Assembly (NCBI RefSeq): GCF_000744435.1 | Contig: NZ_JQLX01000018.1 | Location: forward strand, 1 to 60,564 | Origin: Hippea jasoniae | GTDB lineage: Bacteria; Campylobacterota_A; Desulfurellia; Desulfurellales; Hippeaceae | Direction: 5' to 3' | Length of the DNA: 60,564 nucleotides | The notes under the pieces: generated by a model | Databases searched by the model: none | Seen by the model: only the letters and a program-made list of their open reading frames with translations | Told to the model about the DNA's origin: nothing | Program-made: the position numbers and the translations under genes | Shown: positions 53,077 through 60,564 of the stretch, one piece after another | Position numbering within the stretch: position 1 is the stretch's first letter | How the letters are laid out: every line of letters starts with the position of its first letter

Positions 53077-55473
53077 TTAGTTTCTTAATGGTTTGCCTGT
53101 TTTAAGCATATGTTGAATTCTTTCGATAGTTTTCTTTTCTCCACACAACGACAGGAAAGCCTCTCTTTCTAAATCAAGCAGATATTCTTCTGTAATCATC
53201 GTTGCAGGTGCAACATCACCACCGCACATTACATAGGCAATTTTTTCGCCCACTTTCATATCGTATTCGCTGATGTAGTTTCCTTTATACATTGTCCAAA
53301 GCATATTTTTAATTGTAGCAAAAGCATCTCTTCCTGGTGCCGGCAGGTTGGTAGCTGGCTTTTTAGGTCTATAATTCCTTGCAAGGGCTAAAGCAACCTG
53401 TTTTGCATCGTATATGAGGTTGTCGATATCCATTGTAACTGAATCACTGTCATCCATGTATCCAAGCTCAAAAGCCTCTCTTGCAGATGTAGAAACCTTT
53501 GCCATGGCTATATTTTCGAAGTATTTGGCAAGGAATGGTATAAAATCAGGAGCCTTGAATCTTTTTACTAATTCCATTACTCTCAGAGCCATCTCTTTTG
53601 TACCACCACCAGCAGGTATTAATCCAACGCCTACCTCTACAAGACCCATGTATGTTTCAGCATGTGCAACAATGGCATCACAGTGCAAGCATGTTTCACA
53701 TCCGCCACCCAAAGTCATCTGGAAGGGCGCCGCAACAACAGGCACTCTTGCATATTTGAATCCCATTGTCATATTCTGGAACTGCTTTACAGCCATATTA
53801 ATTTCATCAAACGCACCTTCGGCAATAGATGTGGCTATCAGGAAAAGGTTTGCTCCAACAGAGAATGTTCTTCCCTGATTAGAAATAACTAAAGCAACTC
53901 CTTCCTCTTCTGCTCTTTTAATAGCTTTTTTAGCCATAGAGACAATCTCTGCACCGATAGCGTTCATCTTTGTATGGAATTCAAGGTTAAATACACCATC
54001 GCCCAAATCTATAATAGATGCACCACTGTTTTGCTCAACAAGATTGCCTGTTTTTTTGAGAATATCTAAGTTAATGTATGTTTCTTTTCTTGGAACTTCT
54101 TTGTATTCTCCGCTTAGAATATCAAAGTAGAGTTCCTTTGCACCATCAAGTTTATAGAATACTTCTATATTCTCTAATTTTTCAGGCAGAGCTACTCCAT
54201 CCTCTTTTGCTTTCTTTACAAACTGATTTACACCAATAGCATCGAATAACTCAAACGGTCCCATCTGCCAGTTATATCCCCACTTCATTGCGTTATCTAC
54301 ATTGACAACATCGTCTGCAATTTCGGGAATTCTTTTAAAGGAATAAATCAGAATATCTCTAAGCAGTCTCCATGCGAACTGAGCAGCTTTATCTTTACCA
54401 TTAATGAGGATATTTATCTTTTCTTTAAGCGATTTTCCCTGCGAGGCTGCTTGAGTGGATGGAAATGAAGGTTTTGTAGCAGGTTTATATTCGCCTGTTT
54501 TTATATCATAGTAATATACAACTTTTTTGCCCTCTACTTTTTCCTTCTTATAAAAACCCTGTTTTGTTTTGTTACCTAAGAGACCCTTTTTTACCATATC
54601 TTCAAGAAAGGCGGGTACTTTATATATTTCTCTTTCATCATCTATTGAAGGATCCAGAAGTTGGTAGGTGTTGTTTGCCACATGAACCATTGTGTCTATT
54701 CCTACAAGATCTGCGAGTCTAAAAATGGCTGTTTTTGGAAGACCGATTAAAGGCCCTGCAATAGAATCGACTTCCTCAACTGTCAAATCCAGATCTTGCA
54801 TATGCTTCAAAGCTGCAAACATTGCATAGACGCCTATTCTGTTACCTATAAAGTTTGGAGTATCCTTTGCATAAACTATGCCCTTGCCAAGCCTAAACGA
54901 TATAAAATCAGCCATAAATTTAACTATTTCAGGATCTGTGTATTTGGATGGCACAATCTCCATAAGTCTCATGTATCTCGGTGGATTAAAGAAATGCGTT
55001 ATCAAGAAGCGCTTTTTTAAATCATCCGGCACAACCTCTGCCATCTCATTAATGGAAAGACCACTTGTATTGGATGAAAGAATTGCTGTATCGGAAATAT
55101 TAGGGATAATTTTATCTTTGAGAAGAGATTTCTTAATATCCATATTTTCTACAACAACCTCTATAACCCAGTCACAGTCTCTGATCTTTGCCATATCATC
55201 TTCGAAGTTACCTATCTCTATGTTGTTTATGTAATCTTTATGATATAGCGCAGCAGGTTTCATCTTCTTGAGGTTTTCTAAGGCTTTAATAACAATTCTG
55301 TTTCTTACCTGCTTATCCTCTAAAGTTAATCCCCTGGCTTTTTCCTCTTCTGTTAAATCCTTAGGCACAATGTCTAAAAGCAGCACATCCAAACCAGCAT
55401 TGGCAAGGTGTGCCGCTATTGTGGAGCCCATAACACCTGCTCCTAAGACGGCTACTTTTCTAATAACCCTCAT
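53077..55473 (-). CDS. fadN: 3-hydroxyacyl-CoA dehydrogenase/enoyl-CoA hydratase (FadN)
   Basis: A 798-aa bifunctional enzyme with the dehydrogenase first: NAD fold [21 protein letters not shown], the second conserved block [19 protein letters not shown], and [18 protein letters not shown]; the hydratase part comes after residue 490 ([32 protein letters not shown]). This order is that of Bacillus FadN and unlike E. coli FadB. It catalyses the hydration and oxidation steps. It follows fadD after a 67-bp spacer with a hairpin. Confidence 0.94.
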   Translation of the reverse strand: MRVIRKVAVLGAGVMGSTIAAHLANAGLDVLLLDIVPKDLTEEEKARGLTLEDKQVRNRIVIKALENLKKMKPAALYHKDYINNIEIGNFEDDMAKIRDCDWVIEVVVENMDIKKSLLKDKIIPNISDTAILSSNTSGLSINEMAEVVPDDLKKRFLITHFFNPPRYMRLMEIVPSKYTDPEIVKFMADFISFRLGKGIVYAKDTPNFIGNRIGVYAMFAALKHMQDLDLTVEEVDSIAGPLIGLPKTAIFRLADLVGIDTMVHVANNTYQLLDPSIDDEREIYKVPAFLEDMVKKGLLGNKTKQGFYKKEKVEGKKVVYYYDIKTGEYKPATKPSFPSTQAASQGKSLKEKINILINGKDKAAQFAWRLLRDILIYSFKRIPEIADDVVNVDNAMKWGYNWQMGPFELFDAIGVNQFVKKAKEDGVALPEKLENIEVFYKLDGAKELYFDILSGEYKEVPRKETYINLDILKKTGNLVEQNSGASIIDLGDGVFNLEFHTKMNAIGAEIVSMAKKAIKRAEEEGVALVISNQGRTFSVGANLFLIATSIAEGAFDEINMAVKQFQNMTMGFKYARVPVVAAPFQMTLGGGCETCLHCDAIVAHAETYMGLVEVGVGLIPAGGGTKEMALRVMELVKRFKAPDFIPFLAKYFENIAMAKVSTSAREAFELGYMDDSDSVTMDIDNLIYDAKQVALALARNYRPKKPATNLPAPGRDAFATIKNMLWTMYKGNYISEYDMKVGEKIAYVMCGGDVAPATMITEEYLLDLEREAFLSLCGEKKTIERIQHMLKTGKPLRN

Positions 55474-55506
55474 TTATCCAACCTCCTTCAAAAATTGTTT
55501 TCTTCA

Positions 55507-55524
55507 GGCCACCTGCAGGTAGCC
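55507..55524 (-). repeat. Hairpin between fadD and fadN
   Basis: The segment GGCCACCTGCAGGTAGCC is an almost perfect palindrome (one mismatched pair), located in the 67-nt spacer before the fadN ribosome binding site. It could form a stem in the transcript that slows polymerase or protects the downstream message. No long T run follows, so a full terminator is unlikely. Confidence 0.5.
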
Positions 55525-55540
55525 TATTTAAAGTGATAGC

Positions 55541-57400
55541 TTATCCGTTTTGTTGAGAGCCAATTGAACATTTGTAACATGATCCATCTTCGGCATATAG
55601 ACACTCAATAATATCCCAGTACTTTTTGTATATAACCCTTCTTTTTAATTTTAGTGTAGATGTAAGCTCGCCACCCTCGATTGAAAAATCATCCTGAAGA
55701 ATTGCAAATTTCTTGATTGTTTCTACTCGTGCTAAATTTTTATTTACCTTCTCAACTTCGTTTTTTATCAACTGAAGAATTTTTTCGTTTTTTGCCAGGT
55801 CTTTGATATCAAAATACTTCAGGTGATGCTCTTTTGCATAATCGATAATCCTCTCCATGTTTAATGTTAAAAGCGCCACAATGTATGGACGTCTGTCACC
55901 ATACAGACAAGCATTTGAGATGTACTCAGACATCTTAAGCATGTTCTCTATAGGCTGGGGTGCAATGTTTTTGCCGCCAGCGGTGATTATTAATTCTTTC
56001 TTTCTATCGGTTATGTAAATAAAACCTTCACTATCAATCTTTCCAATATCACCTGTCTTGAACCATCCATCATCTGAAAATGCCTCTTCTGTAGCCTCAG
56101 GCATTTTGTAATAACCTTTGGCTATTTGTGGACCTCTAAATAGTAACTCCCCATCCTCTGCTACCTTTACCTCGGTTTCATCTATTAATGTACCTACAGA
56201 CCCAAACTTTAATTGTGTGGGGGTATTTACACATAAAACGGGGGAAGTTTCCGTTAAACCATATCCTTCAAATACTCTCAACCCTAAAGCCCAGAAGAAA
56301 ATATTCAGGTCTTTGTCAAGAGGAGCTCCTCCAGAGACAAATCCTTTGAGTCTTTCTAACCCCATAACTTTTCTTAGTTTTTCAAATACAAGTTTATCTG
56401 CAAGGTTATACTTAAATGTAGATGGATTTTTACGCTCTATATATTTATCTTTTATGTATTGAATGCCTGTATTTATTGCCCATTGAATAAGTTTCTTTTT
56501 GGAAGGTGGCATTTCATGTATAACATTATTGATTCTTGCATGTATTTTCTCAAGAAGTCTTGGAACGGTTACTATCACTGTCGGTTTAACTTCTTTCATA
56601 TTATCAGCCAGTGTATCTATACTTTCAGCAAACGCTATTACACCTCCTGTATATATTGGTAGATAGCAGCTATCGGTTTTTCCAAGTACATGGCTGAATG
56701 GTAGGAAAGTCAGGAATATTTCATCTTCCCCTAAAAAATCTTTTGCTTTAATAACAGTGTTATGAACATTAGAAATTATATTTTTATGGGTTAGTAATAC
56801 CCCTTTTGGGTTACCCGTTGTGCCAGATGTATATAGTATCGTATAAATATCATCTGGTTCAATTGTATCCATAAAATCTTCTATCTCTTTCTGATCTTTT
56901 TCTGAGAGTTCTTCTGAAATCTCAGAAACCTGGAATAAAGTATAAACAGGCAAAGAACTATTACCTAAGAATCTATCATGAGCAATAACAAACTCTATAG
57001 AAGGTATTTTATCTCTGACCTGAAGGAGTTTCATGTATTGAGCCTTGTTGGAGACAAAGATAGCTTTTGCTTCAGAGTGGTTTATTATATAAGCAATCTG
57101 TTCAGGAGAATCTGTGTGATATATGGGTATTTCAATTGCACCAATATTCAAAATACCAAAATCAGCCAATACCCACATAGGTCTTGTTTCAGATAGAATT
57201 GCAACCTTGTCTTTGGGCTTTATGCCCATCTTTTTCAGACCTCTTGATACCTGAAGGGTTCGGTAATAAACCTGCCTGTAGGAGAGAGATATATATTTGC
57301 CCTCCTTTTTGTACATAATGGCCGTTTTGTCAGCATATTTCCTGGCACTTTCCCTCAGCATTTCAGGGATTGACTTAAATGGATATCTGTAGTCGCTCAC
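55541..57400 (-). CDS. fadD: Long-chain fatty acid-CoA ligase (FadD)
   Basis: A 619-aa AMP-forming ligase of the FAA1/LACS type. The P-loop ILYTSGTTGNPKGV, the VFEGYGLTET block, and DRKKELIITAGGKNIAPQPIE are typical. It activates long-chain fatty acids and is the first gene of the large degradation operon, with its own promoter. The C-terminus ends in a short Cys-bearing tail (ECLYAEDGSCYKCSIG) that is unusual for the family. GTG start at 57400, with GGGAGG upstream. Confidence 0.93.
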   Translation of the reverse strand: MSDYRYPFKSIPEMLRESARKYADKTAIMYKKEGKYISLSYRQVYYRTLQVSRGLKKMGIKPKDKVAILSETRPMWVLADFGILNIGAIEIPIYHTDSPEQIAYIINHSEAKAIFVSNKAQYMKLLQVRDKIPSIEFVIAHDRFLGNSSLPVYTLFQVSEISEELSEKDQKEIEDFMDTIEPDDIYTILYTSGTTGNPKGVLLTHKNIISNVHNTVIKAKDFLGEDEIFLTFLPFSHVLGKTDSCYLPIYTGGVIAFAESIDTLADNMKEVKPTVIVTVPRLLEKIHARINNVIHEMPPSKKKLIQWAINTGIQYIKDKYIERKNPSTFKYNLADKLVFEKLRKVMGLERLKGFVSGGAPLDKDLNIFFWALGLRVFEGYGLTETSPVLCVNTPTQLKFGSVGTLIDETEVKVAEDGELLFRGPQIAKGYYKMPEATEEAFSDDGWFKTGDIGKIDSEGFIYITDRKKELIITAGGKNIAPQPIENMLKMSEYISNACLYGDRRPYIVALLTLNMERIIDYAKEHHLKYFDIKDLAKNEKILQLIKNEVEKVNKNLARVETIKKFAILQDDFSIEGGELTSTLKLKRRVIYKKYWDIIECLYAEDGSCYKCSIGSQQNG

Positions 57401-57422
57401 CTCTAACCTCCCTTTCGCTTAA

Positions 57423-57451
57423 TTTATAATCTACATTTACGTAAAAGTCAA
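57423..57451 (-). promoter_or_regulatory. fadD promoter with TTTACGTAAA operator
   Basis: On the minus strand TTGACT (57451-57446), 17-bp spacer, TATAAA (57428-57423). The palindrome TTTACGTAAA (57436-57445) begins directly after the -35 box, inside the spacer, where MerR-type activators or repressors bind. The etfB promoter has the same arrangement. Confidence 0.75.
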
Positions 57452-57480
57452 TAAAAAATTTACAACAGACATTCATCATC

Positions 57481-57532
57481 TTTTCGCCTTTTCTATTAAT
57501 GCTTAAACATATTCTCCTCATAAAGGCGAAAA
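57481..57532. repeat. 11-bp inverted repeat in the fadD/chalcone-isomerase-like spacer
   Basis: TTTTCGCCTTT (57481-57491) and its exact reverse complement AAAGGCGAAAA (57522-57532) are separated by 30 bp in the divergent spacer. The rest of the roughly 300-bp spacer is AT-rich and holds the two promoters. The repeat lies upstream of both and could be a pair of binding sites. Confidence 0.6.
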
Positions 57533-57639
57533 TTTAACTAATTTTTCCGTTTCTCACTAATTTAAACTTTATTTATAAAATAGATTAAGTCAAGAAAAAA
57601 ATTACCATATCGGCAATATAATTACCAATAGGTTAAATA

Positions 57640-57667
57640 TTGTTTTTTTTATCAAAGTTTGTATAAT
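57640..57667 (+). promoter_or_regulatory. Promoter of the chalcone-isomerase-like gene
   Basis: TTGTTT (57640-57645), 16-bp spacer, TATAAT (57662-57667), then AGGAGG shortly before the start at 57697. Unlike its neighbours, it lacks the TTTACGTAAA motif. Confidence 0.5.
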
Positions 57668-57696
57668 AAAAAAAACCGTTTAGGAGGTGTAGTTTT

Positions 57697-58281
57697 ATGA
57701 AACGATTGCTTTTAGTTTTGGCGGTATTTTTTCTGTTTTGCGTAAATGTTTATGCAGTCAGTTTTGAGGGTCTCAATTTAAAGAATAGTTTAGTGGTAGA
57801 TAACCAGACCCTTGTTCTTGATGGGTACGGCATCAGGCCATATTATGCTTTAATTTTTAAAGTCAAGGTTTATATCGGTGCCTTGTATTCTACATTTAAT
57901 CCCCCTGTAAATCCAGAGAAGCTTGTAGAATCCAGACAACCAAAGGTTATACTGATGCACTTTTTAAGGGATGTCTCAGCCAAACAGATTAGAGATGGTT
58001 TTATAAAAGACTTCAAACATAATATGCCGTCATTTATTAATAATAAGGATGAGAAGGCCTTTCTTGGCTTAATTAATAAAGATGTTAAAGAAAATGATGA
58101 TATTTATTTAATTTTTCTGAAAAATGGAGATCTTGTAGTTTCTTACGGAAAACTTGACCCAAACTGCAAAAATAGAATTAACTCTTTTGAAGCTCAAAAA
58201 GCTGTTTTGCTTGCCTTTGTAGGTAAAAAACCATATAGCAAAAAATTTAAAAAAGAACTTCTTGGTATAGAAAAACCGTAA
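57697..58281 (+). CDS. Secreted chalcone-isomerase-like protein
   Basis: A 194-aa protein with a signal peptide (KRLLLVLAVFFLFCVNVYA). The remainder matches the bacterial chalcone isomerase-like (CHI-like) family: LNLKNSLVVDNQTLVLDGYGIR near the start, FKVKVYIGALY, and FLRDVSAKQIRDGFIKDF. Bacterial members are thought to bind fatty acids or lipids in the periplasm; plant relatives include fatty acid-binding proteins. It lies between the fadD and etfB promoters, so periplasmic fatty acid handling is a reasonable guess. No isomerase role is claimed. Confidence 0.8.
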   Translation: MKRLLLVLAVFFLFCVNVYAVSFEGLNLKNSLVVDNQTLVLDGYGIRPYYALIFKVKVYIGALYSTFNPPVNPEKLVESRQPKVILMHFLRDVSAKQIRDGFIKDFKHNMPSFINNKDEKAFLGLINKDVKENDDIYLIFLKNGDLVVSYGKLDPNCKNRINSFEAQKAVLLAFVGKKPYSKKFKKELLGIEKP

Positions 58282-58297
58282 ATGTTGTGTGAAATAC

Positions 58298-58326
58298 TTG
58301 ACATTTACGTAAAGAAAAACTAATAT
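58298..58326 (+). promoter_or_regulatory. etfBA promoter with TTTACGTAAA operator
   Basis: Near-consensus TTGACA (58298-58303), 17-bp spacer, TAATAT (58321-58326). TTTACGTAAA (58304-58313) starts right after the -35 box, exactly as in the fadD promoter. An inverted half-motif CGTAAATG (58277-58284) upstream pairs with CATTTACG (58302-58309). Confidence 0.8.
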
Positions 58327-58355
58327 TAGAAAAAATGAATTTGAAGGAGGTTGTT

Positions 58356-59129
58356 ATGAAAATCCTTGTATGTGTCAAACAGGTGCCGGATATGGAATCA
58401 AAGTTTAAGATCGATGCATCATCCAAGTGGTATGATCAGGCGGATCTTGTTTACAAGATCAACGAGTATGATGAGTATGCAGCTGAAGAAGCTGTTCGCT
58501 TAAAAGAAAAGGTTGCAGGCTCTGAACTTGTTGTTCTTTCGATTGGTCCGGAGCGCGTAAAGGATGTTATCAGAAAGGTTCTTGCAATGGGTGCAGACAG
58601 GGGTGTTCATATTCTGGATAATGAAGAGCACCTAAAAGATCCCTATCAAAAAGCATCCATTATAGCCAATTATGCGAAAAACGAAAATTTTGACATCGTT
58701 TTTACGGGTTTGCAATCTGAAGATAGAGGTTCTGCTCAGGTAGCACCACTTCTTGCAGGTTTATTGGGCTACAATTTTGTCAGCACAGTGGTGGGTTTTG
58801 AGTATAACGATGATAAGATTACAGTAGAAAGAGAACTCGAGGGTGGCCTGAAGGCTAAAGTTTCCTTGCCTTTGTCAGCTGTTGTAAGCTGTCAGCTGGG
58901 CTTGAATACCCCTCGTTATCCAACATTGCCCAACATTATGAAGGCAAAAAGAAAAAAATTAGATACAGTCAATGTAGCCGATCTTCTTGATGGTGATGCT
59001 CTTGTTGAAACACAGAAAATATTTATACCTGAAAAGAAGGCTGGTGGTATAGTGCTTGAGGGAGAAGTTGATAAAATAGCCGATGAACTCATCCAGATCC
59101 TTAAAGAAAAAACACAGGTTGTAAAATAA
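58356..59129 (+). CDS. etfB: Electron transfer flavoprotein beta subunit
   Basis: A 257-aa EtfB that accepts electrons from acyl-CoA dehydrogenases together with EtfA. The start (KILVCVKQVPDMESKFKI), NEYDEYAAEEAVRLKE, VFTGLQSEDRGSAQVAPLLA and the ADP-binding region are typical. ATG at 58356 follows AAGGAGG; an in-frame ATG at 58335 lies too close to the promoter. It heads the etfB-etfA-thiolase operon with the fatty-acid motif in its promoter. Confidence 0.95.
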   Translation: MKILVCVKQVPDMESKFKIDASSKWYDQADLVYKINEYDEYAAEEAVRLKEKVAGSELVVLSIGPERVKDVIRKVLAMGADRGVHILDNEEHLKDPYQKASIIANYAKNENFDIVFTGLQSEDRGSAQVAPLLAGLLGYNFVSTVVGFEYNDDKITVERELEGGLKAKVSLPLSAVVSCQLGLNTPRYPTLPNIMKAKRKKLDTVNVADLLDGDALVETQKIFIPEKKAGGIVLEGEVDKIADELIQILKEKTQVVK

Positions 59130-59140
59130 GGAGGTAAACA

Positions 59141-60058
59141 ATGAAGGCTTTACTTGTTGGAGAATATAAACAGGGTAAAGTTGAAGAATCCAGTTACGAG
59201 CTGGTGGGTTTTGCCAAACAGTTAGGCCTGGACGCTGTGATGTTTTTTGTTGCAGACGATGGTGCAGAGATAAAATTTGATGGTAAAGTGTATGTGGCAG
59301 ATGCCGGCAAATATACAGAATACAACCCAGACCTTCACAAGGCATTGATTGAAGAAGTGATAAATAAAGAAAATCCAGACCTTATCGTTTTCAGTCATTC
59401 ATCTTACGGCTGGGATATAGCATTCAGGGTTGCAGCTGATTTAAAAGTAGCCGCAATTTCAGAGGTTGTTGATTTTAATAAAGATGAAAAAACCTTTATC
59501 GTTCCATGCTGTAATTCAAAATTCAGGAGAGAGGTTAAACCCAAAACTGATAAAGTAGTGGTGACTCTACAGGGCGGAGCATTCCAGCCTGTGATGGAAG
59601 GTAGTCCTCAAATTGAAAAAATAGATCTTCCCGAAGCAAAATCCAATGTTGAATTTTTAGGTTTTGTTGAAAAAGAGAAAGTAGGCGTTGATCTGACATC
59701 AGCCGAAATCATAGTTAGTGCAGGCAGAGGTGTTGGCAAGAAAGAGAATGTTGAGATTGTTAAAGCCCTTGCTGATGCATTGGGTGGTGAACTTGGAGCA
59801 AGTAGACCTGTTGTTGATGCTGGATGGGTGGATCCATCGAGGCAGGTTGGAACAACAGGCCAGATTGTTGCACCCAAACTGTATATAGCATGCGGTATTT
59901 CTGGAGCAATTCAACATCTTGCAGGAATGAAAAAATCCAACTTTATCGTTGCAATCAATAAAGACAAGGATGCTCCTATTTCTGAGGTTGCCGATGTATT
60001 TGTTGCTGCAGACTTATTAGAGTTTGTACCTGTGTTAACCGAAAAACTAAAGAAATAA
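59141..60058 (+). CDS. etfA: Electron transfer flavoprotein alpha subunit
   Basis: A 305-aa EtfA. The C-terminal FAD-binding domain is complete: SAGRGVGKKENVEIVK, GASRPVVDAGW, RQVGTTGQIVAPKLYIACGISGAIQHLAGM, and the final INKDKDAPI. With EtfB it collects electrons from the acyl-CoA dehydrogenases in this window; no ETF-quinone oxidoreductase gene is visible, so the route onward to the respiratory chain is unknown. 11-nt gap after etfB. Confidence 0.96.
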   Translation: MKALLVGEYKQGKVEESSYELVGFAKQLGLDAVMFFVADDGAEIKFDGKVYVADAGKYTEYNPDLHKALIEEVINKENPDLIVFSHSSYGWDIAFRVAADLKVAAISEVVDFNKDEKTFIVPCCNSKFRREVKPKTDKVVVTLQGGAFQPVMEGSPQIEKIDLPEAKSNVEFLGFVEKEKVGVDLTSAEIIVSAGRGVGKKENVEIVKALADALGGELGASRPVVDAGWVDPSRQVGTTGQIVAPKLYIACGISGAIQHLAGMKKSNFIVAINKDKDAPISEVADVFVAADLLEFVPVLTEKLKK

Positions 60059-60564
60059 GGAGCCCCCCAATGGTCTATTTAGTAGAAGCCCTAAGAACCC
60101 CCTTTGGTAGCTTTGGTGGTGGCCTATCCACCATCAAAGCCCCTATTTTGGCAAGTGAGGTGATCAAAGCACTCCTAAAAAAGACATCCCTTTTGCCTGA
60201 AGATGTGGATGAGGTAATTATAGGTAATGTTGTCTCAGCAGGTGTTGGTCAGGCACCAGCAAGGCAGGCATCCATCTATGCAGGTTTGCCTGTAACCATT
60301 CCTGCAATGACAATAAACAAGGTCTGTGGTTCTGGACTAAAAGCCATCATGCTTGCTGCAGGCTCTGTAATGCTTGGTGACTCTCAGATAGTTATAGCAG
60401 GTGGAATGGAAAACATGTCTATGGTTCCCTACTATCTACCAAAGGCTCGCTTTGGATACAGGATGGGAACAGGCGAGGTTATAGATGGTATGGTCTTTGA
60501 TGGTCTGTGGGATCCCTATGACAACATCCATATGGGTCTTATAGCAGAGCAAATAGCAGAAGAG
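60057..60564. repeat. Terminal inverted repeat, right copy (508 bp)
   Basis: Reverse-complement partner of 1-508, starting inside the etfA stop codon and running to the window end. The only mismatch is at 60328 (G here, giving Gly87; T in the left copy's coding strand, giving Cys87). Confidence 0.97.
60070..60564 (+). CDS. Acetyl-CoA acyltransferase (thiolase), N-terminal part, copy 2
   Basis: Partial gene with the first 165 codons; identical to the left copy except residue 87, which is Gly here (NKVCGSGL, the usual thiolase form, catalytic Cys86). Ribosome binding site AAGGAGCC at the etfA stop. Third gene of the etfB-etfA operon, so expected to share the TTTACGTAAA control. Whether the two full-length copies remain identical beyond codon 165 is unknown. 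Confidence 0.92.
   Translation, partial: MVYLVEALRTPFGSFGGGLSTIKAPILASEVIKALLKKTSLLPEDVDEVIIGNVVSAGVGQAPARQASIYAGLPVTIPAMTINKVCGSGLKAIMLAAGSVMLGDSQIVIAGGMENMSMVPYYLPKARFGYRMGTGEVIDGMVFDGLWDPYDNIHMGLIAEQIAEE

Noticed and set aside
57601-57632. Repeated ATTACCA segments upstream of the chalcone-isomerase-like gene
   Set aside because: Only two short, imperfect copies in an AT-rich spacer; too weak to call a binding site or repeat array.
1-60564. CRISPR arrays, toxin-antitoxin or phage-defence systems
   Set aside because: I looked for spaced direct repeats and typical defence gene pairs and saw none; the window is mostly housekeeping and catabolic genes.

Overview
The window looks like one complete contig of a draft genome from a moderately AT-rich, Gram-negative, anaerobic thermophile-like bacterium. 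The gene mix fits a Hippea/Desulfurella-type sulfur reducer that oxidises acetate and fatty acids: an acetate transporter, two beta-oxidation loci, malic enzyme fused to a phosphotransacetylase domain, PEP synthase, NifS/NifU-type Fe-S assembly, and KdtX/HldD-type LPS genes. This taxonomic guess is inference from gene content; no rRNA is present. The first and last 508 bases are inverted copies of each other (one mismatch). Each carries the 5' end of an outward-facing thiolase gene cut at the same codon, so the window edges are repeat boundaries.

Layout. 1-3421 (minus): acyl-CoA synthetase, acyl-CoA dehydrogenase, thiolase. 3672-12067 (plus): ppsA, then tldD-truA-gatC-gatA, an unknown protein, a MIP18-like protein, an LPS glycosyltransferase and a polysaccharide deacetylase. 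12087-13385: acetate transporter and an XRE-cupin regulator. 13380-21800 (minus): the origin-associated block rpmH-rnpA-yidD-yidC-mnmE-mnmG-rsmG with a perfect parS site between mnmE and mnmG, preceded by a deacetylase, a MoaE-like protein and a KamA-type radical SAM enzyme. 21836-28472 (plus): fetAB-type exporter, malic enzyme, DctPQM TRAP transporter. 28469-32906 (minus): queE-queC, DHH/CBS/CCA-adding enzyme, purine deaminase. 33019-39589: diguanylate cyclase, dtd, nifS-nifU, Rrf2 regulator, and an atypical flavin disulfide reductase. 39661-39809: an IS3-like transposase relic. 39856-41413: recO and hldD. 41414-57400 (minus): a 13-gene fatty acid/fatty alcohol degradation block with its own MerR regulator. 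57697-60564 (plus): a chalcone-isomerase-like secreted protein, etfB-etfA, and the second thiolase.

How the genes work together. Fatty acids (and perhaps alcohols or aldehydes through the Fe-ADH and ALDH) are activated by FadD or the second synthetase and degraded by FadN/FadA/FadE, with electrons passed to EtfAB. A shared palindrome (TTTACGTAAA or TTTACGTTAAA) in the fadD, etfB and merR promoters suggests that the MerR protein controls them together. Acetate and C4-dicarboxylate uptake, malic enzyme and PEP synthase would link this carbon to gluconeogenesis.

Most notable: the terminal inverted thiolase repeat, whose only mismatch changes the residue next to the catalytic Cys; two essential-type genes (truA and rnpA) whose conserved N-termini are encoded but lack any canonical start codon, pointing to AUA and AUU starts; the parS site; the MerR-type operator set; and the transposase relic. 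I saw no CRISPR array, tRNA, rRNA, prophage or clear defence system. No unannotated stretch exceeds 300 bases.
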